Shown: one piece after another, positions 21,984-31,234 of the stretch
Position numbering within the stretch: position 1 is the first letter of the stretch
Layout: each line of letters begins with the position of its first letter
Assembly (NCBI GenBank): GCA_025093985.1
Contig: JACAAK010000005.1
Location: forward strand, 1,240,001 to 1,304,000
Direction: 5' to 3'
From: Calvatia gigantea
Lineage: Eukaryota; Basidiomycota; Agaricomycetes; Agaricales; Lycoperdaceae
Length of the DNA stretch: 64,000 nucleotides
The notes under the pieces: model-generated
Told to the model about the DNA's origin: nothing
Databases searched by the model: none
What the model saw: the letters and a program-made list of their open reading frames with translations, nothing else
Translations under genes and position numbers: made by a program

Positions 21984-24085
21984 TGCGCGGATGCTGAAGT
22001 ATTATCAGCGGATCGTGACACCATCCTTGAGAGATGGCGTTCACTCACCTTTCTGTAGTGCTCTTTGATCCACTCGGCCTCATACCGGTGGCGCCAAAGC
22101 TGGCATGAATGGGAGTCAGCGCGGTGTTCACCACCGCAGTTGAGACACTTGAATTTGTGGGGACACGGTTGTCCCTCAGGGGTAGCCTTGTTGAGATCCT
22201 TGGGATGACAACAGCCGGCGACGGCACAGTGGTTCTCAGAGGTGTGAGGCCCAGCGCAGATAGGGCATCTGTTCGACCGAGATCGACAGATAGCAGTGGG
22301 GTGGCCCCAGTACCAGCAACGTTGACACCAGGGGACCCCGGTACAGGCGGAGGCCTGCTGCACATGGCAGGAGTGCATTCTGATCTGGACGGTGCACCCC
22401 ACAAGATGCTTCATCTGGGTGCTGGTCTTAGAGTCGGCTAGGTCGAGCCAAGCTGTGCAGGTGTCAGAGCTGGCAGAGTTGCACGAAATGCGCGGGGTAT
22501 GAGACAGCATGGTGAAGTCCTCGCGGTGCGGAGACTTCGACAGATGGCCCAGGAGCCATTTGACGGTCATGGCTTTGCGGCCGAGTTTATCGATGAATGG
22601 AATATCCACAATCCTGATATAGGACATGGAGTCGGGGACACGGAGCTGGAGCTTAACGCCCTCAGCAACTGCCTTATGGGCCCACTCGTCGATGATGGCA
22701 ACATCCTTAGGAGTGGGGGCGAAGTTGGTGAGCAACGACCAAGAGTTGGCCGTGCTTGAGTGAACCGACTCGATCCTGCAGCGGACACGAGCTTGTACAA
22801 GACCTCTGTTGATGATCTCAACAAAGTGATTAGTCTGAGGACGGGGAGCACCTTCCGGCACAGCGACTGCTGTCATGAGGAGCTGTCGGTGGTTGGGACC
22901 AGCCGTGACATTGTCAGGGCGCTTGGACTTGCCTTGTGCCGAGGGTTCAGCCTCACAAGCCATGGCTACGACTCGCTTGGGTTCAAGCTCTGGGAACGAC
23001 TACGCAACGCGCACTGCCATAACCACAGGGACTTGGGCAGACTTGCCCTTACCAGAAGAAGATAGCGTCTGTGCATACGAGGACGGCACCGCCTTCTTCT
23101 TCTTGGTAATATTGAGGGGGCGCACCGGACCAGGTTGGACTGGTGCACTCCTCCGCTGCTGCTGCAGGGCAAGCCACTTTGTCTCTGTGTTCTTTCGGAT
23201 CGACTCAATGAGATCCCACTCACGGTGAGCAGGACGGACAGGCTGAAACGGAGGTGGTGATGCGGGAGCTCTGACCGGCTTCGATCTGCCGGATCTAGGC
23301 GTGGGGCCTCCCATATCTGCATCAACATCGCCCAAGCCAGACGGCCGAGGCGGAGGAGTAGCTCTCCTGGCTGGCAGGGGTTGAGCATAGCGAGAGGCAA
23401 TGTTGGCCACAGCGTGACCCCCGAGCCAACTCGGATTAGATTGACCAGTTGGAGAGTGATCCAACCAGCCATTGTTAGCCAGGGACTGGACAAACACCAA
23501 GGCGGTGCCCAGTACCACTGTGGTAGATTCCGCATTAAGCAGCATAGCATGCACGGACCTGAACCAGGAGGCCAGGTTGTGCAGGGATTCGGCTGCGCCT
23601 TGGATGTCCACAGTGAGGTGTTCTTCGTCACCTGCCAACACCGCTACAGATGGAGCATACTCCAAATCGCCAAACGACTCCACTGACATATCTCTGCCAG
23701 CGGAGCTCCCAGGGGGATCAGTGATGATCGCAGATGCAGCAGCCCCAGGGGCCACCACCTCGTCCTTGTCATCATTGAAAGGGTCTGCCATCTCCATTGG
23801 CGCAGGAGAGGGGGAGGTAGCACGAGAGGGAGCATGGGACCGAGGTCAGGCGGTTCCACTTGAGGAGGTTGTTGATGGCGGCTGTGCTGTGATCGGGACA
23901 GCGGCGTACTGTTGGCGCGTGCCCTCCCCAGCAGATGCCTGGGTTGAGGTGCAGGTTTGATAGTGGGGTTGTGGCTGCTGGGAGCCCACACCTGGAATAT
24001 GAGCGATCAGGTCAGGGGACGATTGCGGCGGAACCGGGTTGTCAGCCCACAGGTCGTTTGATGAGCTGGGTGGCTTGCGGCTCAT
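21980..24085 (-). pseudogene. LINE copy E ORF1 with two nonsense codons
   Basis: Full-length equivalent of the 701-residue ORF1. It is readable throughout except for a TGA replacing CGA at 23846-23848 and a TAG replacing CAG at 23000-23002. The three knuckles are preserved (CQRCWYWGHPTAIC, CPICAGPH, CLNCGGEHRADSHSC). Both stops are C-to-T type changes; the rest of the gene is colinear with copies F and K. Confidence 0.92.
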
Positions 24086-24138
24086 ACCAGTGAGTAGTTC
24101 AGCAACTAGGGACGTGCCCTAGCCAAGAGTTGGGGTTG

Positions 24139-24487
24139 CAACACCTTCCTTTTCCAGCAACCACCACCATCAACGGGGCAGTTACTGTAATCTAGTCGTA
24201 TCGAATACACCGTAACCCCAACTCTTGGCTAGGGCACGTCCCTAGTTGCTGAACTACTCGCTGGTATGAGCCGCAAGCCACCCAGCTCATCACACGACCC
24301 GTGGGCTGACGACCCAGTCCCGCTGCAATCGTCCCCTGACCCAATTGCTCGTATTCCGGGTGTGGGCTCCCAGCAGCCACAACCCCGCTACCAAACCCGC
24401 GCCTCAACCCAGGCCTCCTCTGGGGAGGGCACGCGCCAACGATACGCCGCCATACCGATCATGACACGGCCGCCATCATCGACCTCC
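24139..24487 (+). mobile_element. LINE copy H: 5'UTR and start of ORF1
   Basis: Plus-strand LINE start: 5'UTR from about 24139 (ACACCTTCC) and ORF1 from ATG 24266 (MSRKPPSSS) for 74 codons to RPPSSTS, where copy I begins with its T-run at 24488. The 5' end abuts the 5'UTR of copy E in opposite orientation. The remainder of copy H is not found in the window. Confidence 0.85.
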
Positions 24488-25792
24488 TTTTTTTTTTTTT
24501 TTTTTTTAAATCATGGCTTGCGCCAATTTATAACACGGTGCCCGATCGCAGTCCGCGTGTAGCTAAGTACAAAGCCCCAACTACAAAGTCCGATGAGTTA
24601 AGAGTAATCTACTGTTCAGAAGGAGCCCAACCCAACCCAAGCCAGGCGCAATGCCCACCCAGACCAAACCAGACCCCCCTTACTTGCTAAATCCCCCAGT
24701 CGCCCGACATGCCCATCACACTGAAGAAGACCCAGTTGCCCAGGTCTTGTGGTATACACCCAGTGACGCACCGCCGCAAAGCGGCGGTGCCCTGATCATC
24801 CCTCAAGCGGCGAGCCCAGCGGCAACGGCGGCCAAGCGCCCGGGAGGGGACAGGTGTAGTCAGGAGAGCCAGCGCAAGGAGCCCCCGCTTGGAGCCGCCT
24901 TACCCCTAACTTCCCAAGTGAAAGGGTATCAGCCCAGTCCTGATCCAGGGCAACACAACAGGCAGGGTAGCAACTCGAAGCGCCGCCTAGACGGTGCCCA
25001 AGAAAGCAGCTGAGCAGGACGAACCCGCACAGCCACCCGGGGACCCAACCCCCGTTATTTTATGCCTTCGCCCCCCACGAAGCCCCAACCAAGCCCAGGA
25101 AAGGAGCACCACCAGCCGAAGCCAGAAGCACCCCCCAGAGACCCCACCCCTGTTGCCTTACGACTTCTCCACCCAGTAGGTCAGAAGACCAGCGACACCG
25201 CAGGGACCCCCCACGCGCCAGCTCAACCAATCCCAGTATTATCTGGTCTGAACGCAAACGCCCCGGGGTTCACATTCAGGAAATCAATTAGCTCACGAAT
25301 GGTCTGAGGAGGTCTGTCCAGTTCCCTCTTGTGGTTGGGACACCTGACAAAGATGTGATAGCGCCCCTCGAGAGCGGCGCCACACGAGCAGCCAATGCCT
25401 TCGTTAGGAAAGAATTGTACGCGGTACGACCCAATCGGAGCATGACCTGTGACAGCACGCATGGCCCTCGCACAAAGCGAGTTAGAGCCGCTAACATGAG
25501 GGAGCCAGGGCCCACCAGAAAGGTAGGTCGGCTTCCCCGGTACAGATGGATCCGCCCCGGAGGCAAGGTCCATATTACTACGCCCCTTATAAGAAGAGGT
25601 AGAGTACAGCTGATGCCATGACTCCAGAACATCGTCGACCGCCTCTTTACGCAGGCGGGCAATGGAAGTGAATGGCCTCAGACCATAAGCGACCTGAGGG
25701 AACGAGGTAACATGCCGATGAACAGCATGGTGAAACTCCCACTTCTCGGAAGAAGGGACAGCAAGGAATTCAATGCCCCTCCGGGGAGTGCT
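24488..25792 (-). mobile_element. LINE copy I, part 1: tail, 3'UTR, ORF2 C-terminus
   Basis: T-run 24488-24507, 3'UTR 24508-25222 with the hairpin near 24769-24790, then the ORF2 C-terminal region (from RRGIEFLAVPSSEK through CSCGAALEGRYHIFVRC to the stop at 25223). It ends in a scrambled segment at 25793. I assign 26815-27069 and 35873-38750 to the same copy because their ORF2 positions fit; this joining is inference. Confidence 0.75.
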
Positions 25793-25926
25793 GTAACTCG
25801 ACCTGCCACACGAGTGATCTCCCGGAGGCACTCCCGCTGGTGATAGACATGGGCAGATGAAACTGCCTGGAACTTGCCATGGAGCGGCAGACTTGCGTCT
25901 GTCGCCATATGGACAATCCCGAGGTC

Positions 25927-25959
<33 letters not shown>

Positions 25960-26814
25960 TGGCTTGCGCCAATTTATAACGCGGTGCCCGATCGCAGTCC
26001 GCGTGTAGTTAAGTACAAAGCCCCAACTACAAGGTCCGATGAGTTAAGAGTAATCTAGTGTTCAGAAACAGTCCAACCCAACCCAGCACTAGCCCAGACC
26101 AGACCGGACTATCCCTACTTGCCCAATCCCCCGGTTCCCCGAAATGCCCATCACATTGAGGAAGACCCAGTTGCCCAGGTCTTGTGGTGTACACCCAGTT
26201 GACGCAATCGCCGCAAAGCGGCGGTGCCCTGATCATCCTCGAGAGGCGGACCCAGCGGCAGCGCGGCCGAGTGCCCTCAGGGGGACAGGTGTAGTCAGGA
26301 GATCCAGCGCAGGAGCATTGCTGAGACCAACAAGCGCCCCTGGGACCTTATGGAATGGGTCAAGGCGCGCAAGTTGCCTGCGTGCGAGGCTATCTCCTAT
26401 CAGGGGGAGGCACACTATGGACTCCCTTGGGAGGCCCTTCACGGTACCTACAACTCCGCTTCCGGGCGGAGTGTGATACCCCCGTTATTGATCCGCTCCC
26501 TACGCTGACGCGGCGGGAATGGGTGGACTTCTCAGCCAAAGAACTGGTGGACGCGTTATCCGCCTGCTCTAAGGTCTCTGCGCCGGGCCCCGACCACGTT
26601 ACGTGGAGGATGCTCAAACAGATCGTGCTTGGGGATGCCCTGCCAGTCTTCGTACGTCTAGCTAGCGCCTGTATTCGTTTAGGTTGCTGGCCGGAGTATT
26701 TTAAAGAATCTATGTCAGTTATTATCCCTAAGCCGGGTAAGCCTGCATATTCTACACCCAAGGCCTTCAGGCCTATAGTACTTCTCAACACGCTGGGTAA
26801 GCTGTTCGAGAAAA
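25793..26814. other. Scrambled, indel-rich patch of LINE pieces
   Basis: About 1 kb that breaks copy I ORF2. It holds (a) 25794-25927, identical to 26931-27069; (b) T-run 25928-25953 and 3'UTR to 26312, a near copy of 27070-27450 but with several 1-bp gains and losses; (c) 26313-26814, a plus-strand ORF2 piece (ETNKRPWDLMEWVKARKLPACEA to TLGKLFEKM) also carrying small deletions. About 80 bp of ORF2 are lost at the joint. This looks more like an assembly patch from unpolished sequence than a biological insertion. Confidence 0.65.
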
Positions 26815-27067
26815 TGAACTACAAGCTTCGCTGACGCAATAGAGTCAGTGAATACACATATAAGCCTGACGTCATCCTGCTTAAGAGCAAAATGAATGCC
26901 AAGTGCAATGGCCATGAGCTCAGCATCAGGTGCTGTAACTCGACCTGCCACACGAGTGATCTCCCGGAGGCACTCCCGCTGGTGATAGACATGGGCAGAT
27001 GAAACTGCCTGGAACTTGCCATGGAGCGGCAGACTTGCGTCTGTCGCCATATGGACAATCCCGAGGT

Positions 27068-27069
<2 letters not shown>
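26815..27069 (-). pseudogene. LINE copy I, part 2: ORF2 RNase H piece
   Basis: ORF2 fragment reading MATDASLPLHGKFQAVSS to FTDSIASAKLVV, the RNase H core. It ends at GAGGTCC (27069), where copy J inserted. The 15-bp target ACAATCCCGAGGTCC (27055-27069) recurs at 35873-35887 with one mismatch, showing that copy I continues there. Confidence 0.85.
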
Positions 27070-27110
<41 letters not shown>

Positions 27111-28999
27111 TGGCTTGCGCCAATTTATAACGCGGTGCCCGATCGCAGTCCGCGTGTAGTTAAGTACAAAGCCCCAACTACAAGGTCCGATGAGTTAAGA
27201 GTAATCTAGTGTTCAGAAACAGTCCAACCCAACCCAAGCACTAGCCCAGACCAGACCGGACTATCCCCTACTTGCCCAATCCCCCGGTTCCCCGAAATGC
27301 CCATCACATTGAGGAAGACCCAGTTGCCCAGGTCTTGTGGTGTACACCCAGTGACGCATCGCCGCAAAGCGGCGGTGCCCTGATCATCCCTCGAGAGGCG
27401 GACCCAGCGGCAGCGGCGGCCGAGTGCCCTCAGGGGGACAGGTGTAGTCAGGAGATCCAGCGCAAGGAGCCCCCGCTTGGAGCCACCTTACCCCCAGCTT
27501 CCCAAGTGGAAGGGTATCAGCCCAGTCCCGACCCAGAACAACACAGCAGACAGGGTAGCAACTCGAAGCGCCGCCTAGACGGTGCCCAAGAAAGCAACTT
27601 AGCAGGACGAACCCGCACCGCCACCCGGGGACCCCACCCCCGTTATTTTACGCCTCCGCCCGCCACGAAGCCCCCAGCCAGGCCCAGGAAAGGAGCACCA
27701 CTAGCCAAGGCCAGAAGCACCCCCCAGGGACCCCACCCCTGTTGCCTTACAACTTCTCCCCCCAGTGGGCCAGAAGACCAGCGACCCCGCAGGAGCCCCC
27801 CACGCGTGCCAGATCAACCGATCCCAGCATCATCTGGTCTGAACGCAAAGGCCCCCGGGTTTACATTCAGGAAGTCTACCAGCTCACGAATGGTCTGGGG
27901 AGGTCTGTCAAGTTCCCTCTTGTGTTTGGGACATCTGACGAAAATGTGATAGCGCCCCTCAAGAGCGGCGCCACACGAGCAGCTAACGCTTTCATTAGGA
28001 AAGAATCGTACGCGGTACGACCCAATCGGAGCATGACCTGTAACGGCACGCACGGCCCTTGCACAGAGCGAGTTAGAGCCGCTAACATGAGGGAGCCAAG
28101 GCCCACCGGAAAGGTAGGTCGGCTTCCCCGGAACAGTCGGGTCCGCCCCAGAGGCGAGATCCATATTACTACGCCCCTTATAGGAAGAGGTAGAGTACAG
28201 CTGACGCCATAACTCCAGAATATCATCGACCGCCTCCTTGCGCAGGCGGGCAATAGAAGTGAACGGCCTCGGGCCATAAGTGACCTGAGGGAACGAGGCG
28301 ACATGTCGGTGAACGGCATGGTGGAACTCCCACTTCTCGGAAGAAGGGACAGCGAGGAATTCAATGCCTCTCCGGGGATCCCCAGAGAGCCATTGTTTAA
28401 GCGCCACACACACTCCCTGGGACAGCATCTGCCCGGAGTGTGTAGACGGATCAACCACAAGCTTCGCTGACACAATAGAGTCAGTGAATACCCGTATAAG
28501 CCTGACGTCACCCTGCTTAAGAGCAAAATGAATGCCAAGTGCAATGGCCATGAGCTCAGCGTCAGGCGCTGTGACTCGGCCTGCCACGCGAGTGATCTCC
28601 CGAAGGCACTCCCGCTGGCGGTAGACGTGGGCAGACGAAACTGCCTGGAACTTGCCATGGAGCGGCAGACTTGCGTCCGTCGCCATATGGACAATCCCGA
28701 GGTCCTCCCTGCACTCCCTAAGGCGCGCGTTGAGAGCATACATGTGCTCGGGGTCGGTGTTACCCTCCGCATTGAGCTTCACCTCCATGAACGTCACCTG
28801 CTCAGGGTGGCAGTCCATCAGGCGGTATCCGGGTCGATTAATTGAAGCCATAGGCTCAAATTCCTCGACGAGGTTCACCAGGCTGGCATCAGCCTGGATT
28901 AAAGAGCCTTTAGTCCTCTTGCGAACCGCAGGAGACATAAGGCCGATAGAGCGAGTGTGCAGTTTAGCAGACCCAGAGTATTCAGGGCTCATAAGGGCC
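27070..28999 (-). mobile_element. LINE copy J: 5'-truncated insertion in copy I
   Basis: T-run 27070-27104, 3'UTR to 27813, and ORF2 from 27814 up to the codons of ALMSPEYSG (about 28990), where it is truncated. Its target duplication is ACAATCC(C/T)GAGGTCC at 27055-27069 and 35873-35887. Copy K later inserted exactly at its 5' junction and separated the two duplicates by almost 9 kb. The ORF2 remnant (about 395 codons, RNase H and knuckle) is open but lacks EN and RT. Confidence 0.88.
27814..28999 (-). pseudogene. LINE copy J ORF2: RNase H and C-terminus
   Basis: Open from ALMSPEYSG to the normal stop. RNase H residues are intact (MATDAS, AELMAI, FTDSIVS), as is the C-terminal knuckle CSCGAALEGRYHIFVRC. 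Apparent upstream extension of this frame (MYSIRLDYSN...) is only the complement of the copy K 5'UTR. The product lacks EN and RT, so it is non-functional as a retrotransposase. Confidence 0.85.
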
Positions 29000-29005
29000 A
29001 CAATC

Positions 29006-29128
29006 ACCTTCCTTTTCCAGCAACCACCACCATCAACGGGGCGGTTACTGTAGTCTAGTCGTATCGAATACACCGCAACCCCAACGCTTGGCTAGGGCAC
29101 GTCCCTAGTTGCTGATATACTCGCTGGT
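29006..29128 (+). promoter_or_regulatory. LINE 5'UTR, probable internal promoter (copy K)
   Basis: 123-bp leader starting ACCTTCCTTTTCCAG, conserved with copy F apart from a few substitutions. It ends at the ORF1 ATG (29129). Promoter role is inferred from the element biology, not from a recognised motif. Confidence 0.5.
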
Positions 29129-31234
29129 ATGAGCCGTAGGCCACCCAGCTCATCAAATGACCCGTGGGCTGACGACCCGGTCCCGCCGCAATCGTCCCCC
29201 GACCCGATCGCTCGTATTCCGGGTGTGGGCTCCCAGCAGCCACAACCCCGCTACCAAACCCGCGCCTCGACCCAGGCTTCCTCTGGGGAGGGCACGCGCC
29301 AACGATACGCCGCCGTCCCGATCACGGCACGGCCGCCATCATCAACCTCCTCGAGTGGTACCGCCCGACCTCGGTCCCGTGCTCCCTCTCGTGCTACCTC
29401 CCCCTCTCCTGCGCCTATGGAGATGGCGGATTCTTTCGACGATGACGAGGACGAGGTAGTGGCCCCCGGGGCTGCTGCTTCCGCGATCGCCACCGATCCC
29501 CCTGGGAGCTCCGCTGGCAGAGATATGTCAGTGGAGTCGTTCGGCGATTTGGAGTATGCTCCATCCGTAGCGGCGTTGGCAGGTGACGAAGAACACCTCG
29601 CTGTGGACGTCCAGGGCGCAGCCGAATCCCTGCACAACCTGTCCTCCTGGTTCAGGTCCGTGCATGCTATGCCGCTCAGCGCGGAATCTACCACAGTGGT
29701 ATTGGGCGCCGCCCTGGCGTTTGTCCAGTCCCTGTCTAACAATGGCTGGTTGGATCGCTCTCCAACTGGTCAGTCTAATCCGAGTTGGCTCGGGGGTCAC
29801 GCTGTGGCCAACATTGCCTCTCGCTACGCTCGTCCCCTGCCTGACAGGAGAGCTACTCCCCCGCCTCGGCCATCTGGCTCGGGCAATGTCGACGCTGATA
29901 TGGGAGGCTCCACGCCTAGATCCGGCAGATCGAAGCCGGTTAGAGCTCCCGTACCACCACCTCCGTTTCAGCCCGTCCGCCCTGCTCGTCGTGAGCGGGA
30001 TCTTGTCGAGTCGATCCGAAAGAACGCAGAGGCGAAGCGCCTTGCCCTGCAGCAACAACGGAGGAGTGCCCCGGTCCAACCTGGCCCGGTGCGCCCTCTT
30101 AACATCACCAAGAAGAAGAAGTCGGTGCCGTCCTCGTACGCGCAGACGCTATCTTCCTCTGGTAAGGGCAAATCTGCCCAGATCCCTGTGGTTACGGCCG
30201 TGCACGTTGCGCAGTCGTTCCCGGAGCTAGAGCCCAAACGAGTCGTAGCTATGGCTCGGGAGGCTGAACCTTCGGCGCAAGGCAAGTCCAAGCGCCCCGA
30301 CAATGTCACGGCTGGTCCCAACCGTCGACAACTCCTCATGACTGCGGTCGCCGTGCCGGAAGGTGCCCCCCGCCCTCAGACCAACCACTTTGTTGAAGTT
30401 ATCAACAGAGGCCTCGTGCAAGCTCGCGTCCGCTGCAGGATCGAGTCGGTTCGCTCGAGCACGGCCAATTCTTGGTCGCTGCTCACTAATTTCGCCCCCA
30501 CCCCGAAGGATATCGCCATCATAGACGAGTGGGCTCATAAGGCGGTCGCTGAGGGCGTTAAGCTCCAGCTCTGTGTTCCCGACTCCACGTCCTACATCAG
30601 GATTGTGGATATCCCCTTCATCGACGAACTTGGGCGCAAGGCCATGACTGTCGAACGCCTCCTGGGCCATCTGTCGAAGTCTCCGCATCGCGAGGACTTC
30701 GCCATGCTGTCTCATACCCCGCGCATCTCGCGCAATTCCGCCAGCTCTGACACCTGCACAGCTTGGCTCGACTTAGCCGACTCTAAGACCGGCACTCGGA
30801 TGAAGCGTCTCGTGGGGCGCACCGTCCAGATTGGAACGCACTCCTGCCGCGTGCAGCAGGCTTCCGCCCGTACCGGGGTCCCCTGGTGTCAGCGCTGCTG
30901 GTACTGGGGCCACCCCACTGCTATCTGTCGATCCAGGTCGAACAGATGCCCCATCTGCGCTGGGCCTCATACCTCTGAGAACCACCGCGCCGTCGCCGGC
31001 TGTTGTCATCCTAAGGATCTCAACAAGGCTACCCCCGAGGGACAGCCATGTCCCCACAAATTCAAGTGTCTGAACTGCGGTGGCGAGCACCGCGCTGACT
31101 CTCACTCGTGCCAGCTTTGGCGCCACCGGTATGAGGCCGAGTGGATCAAAGAGCACTATAGAAAGGTGAGTGAACGCCGTCTCTCAGGGATGGCGTCACG
31201 ATCCGCTGATAACACTTCAGCATCCGCACAATGA
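29129..31234 (+). CDS. LINE ORF1 protein with CCHC zinc knuckles (copy K)
   Basis: 701 residues, same length as in copy F. Residues 1-300 are Ser/Pro/Ala-rich with an acidic run near 100 (DSFDDDEDEVV). A lysine cluster (NITKKKKSV) lies near 330. Residues about 400-520 form an ordered nucleic-acid-binding-type region. Knuckle 1 uses C587, C590, H595 and C600; knuckle 2 begins at C607-C610 (CPICAGPH); knuckle 3 uses C647, C650, H654 and C661. The protein is expected to bind its own RNA in the cytoplasm and help ORF2. The ORF1 stop and ORF2 start overlap in ATGA. Confidence 0.92.
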   Translation: MSRRPPSSSNDPWADDPVPPQSSPDPIARIPGVGSQQPQPRYQTRASTQASSGEGTRQRYAAVPITARPPSSTSSSGTARPRSRAPSRATSPSPAPMEMADSFDDDEDEVVAPGAAASAIATDPPGSSAGRDMSVESFGDLEYAPSVAALAGDEEHLAVDVQGAAESLHNLSSWFRSVHAMPLSAESTTVVLGAALAFVQSLSNNGWLDRSPTGQSNPSWLGGHAVANIASRYARPLPDRRATPPPRPSGSGNVDADMGGSTPRSGRSKPVRAPVPPPPFQPVRPARRERDLVESIRKNAEAKRLALQQQRRSAPVQPGPVRPLNITKKKKSVPSSYAQTLSSSGKGKSAQIPVVTAVHVAQSFPELEPKRVVAMAREAEPSAQGKSKRPDNVTAGPNRRQLLMTAVAVPEGAPRPQTNHFVEVINRGLVQARVRCRIESVRSSTANSWSLLTNFAPTPKDIAIIDEWAHKAVAEGVKLQLCVPDSTSYIRIVDIPFIDELGRKAMTVERLLGHLSKSPHREDFAMLSHTPRISRNSASSDTCTAWLDLADSKTGTRMKRLVGRTVQIGTHSCRVQQASARTGVPWCQRCWYWGHPTAICRSRSNRCPICAGPHTSENHRAVAGCCHPKDLNKATPEGQPCPHKFKCLNCGGEHRADSHSCQLWRHRYEAEWIKEHYRKVSERRLSGMASRSADNTSASAQ

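Larger units (their letters stand above)
20693..24138 (-). mobile_element. LINE copy E, part 3: ORF2 5' half, ORF1, partial 5'UTR
   Basis: 5' part of copy E: ORF2 endonuclease region (20693-21983), ORF1 (21980-24085) and about 53 bp of 5'UTR ending in the complement of CAACCCCAAC. The 5'-most 70 bp of UTR are missing, because plus-strand copy H begins here head to head. With parts 1 and 2 this was an almost complete 6.8-kb element before copies F and G entered it. Confidence 0.9.

Noticed and set aside
27814..29073. A 419-codon frame starting MYSIRLDYSNRPVDGG, seemingly a longer ORF2
   Set aside because: Its first 23 codons are the complement of the copy K 5'UTR fused by chance to copy J ORF2. 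The same artefact occurs at 8277-9047 with copy F.
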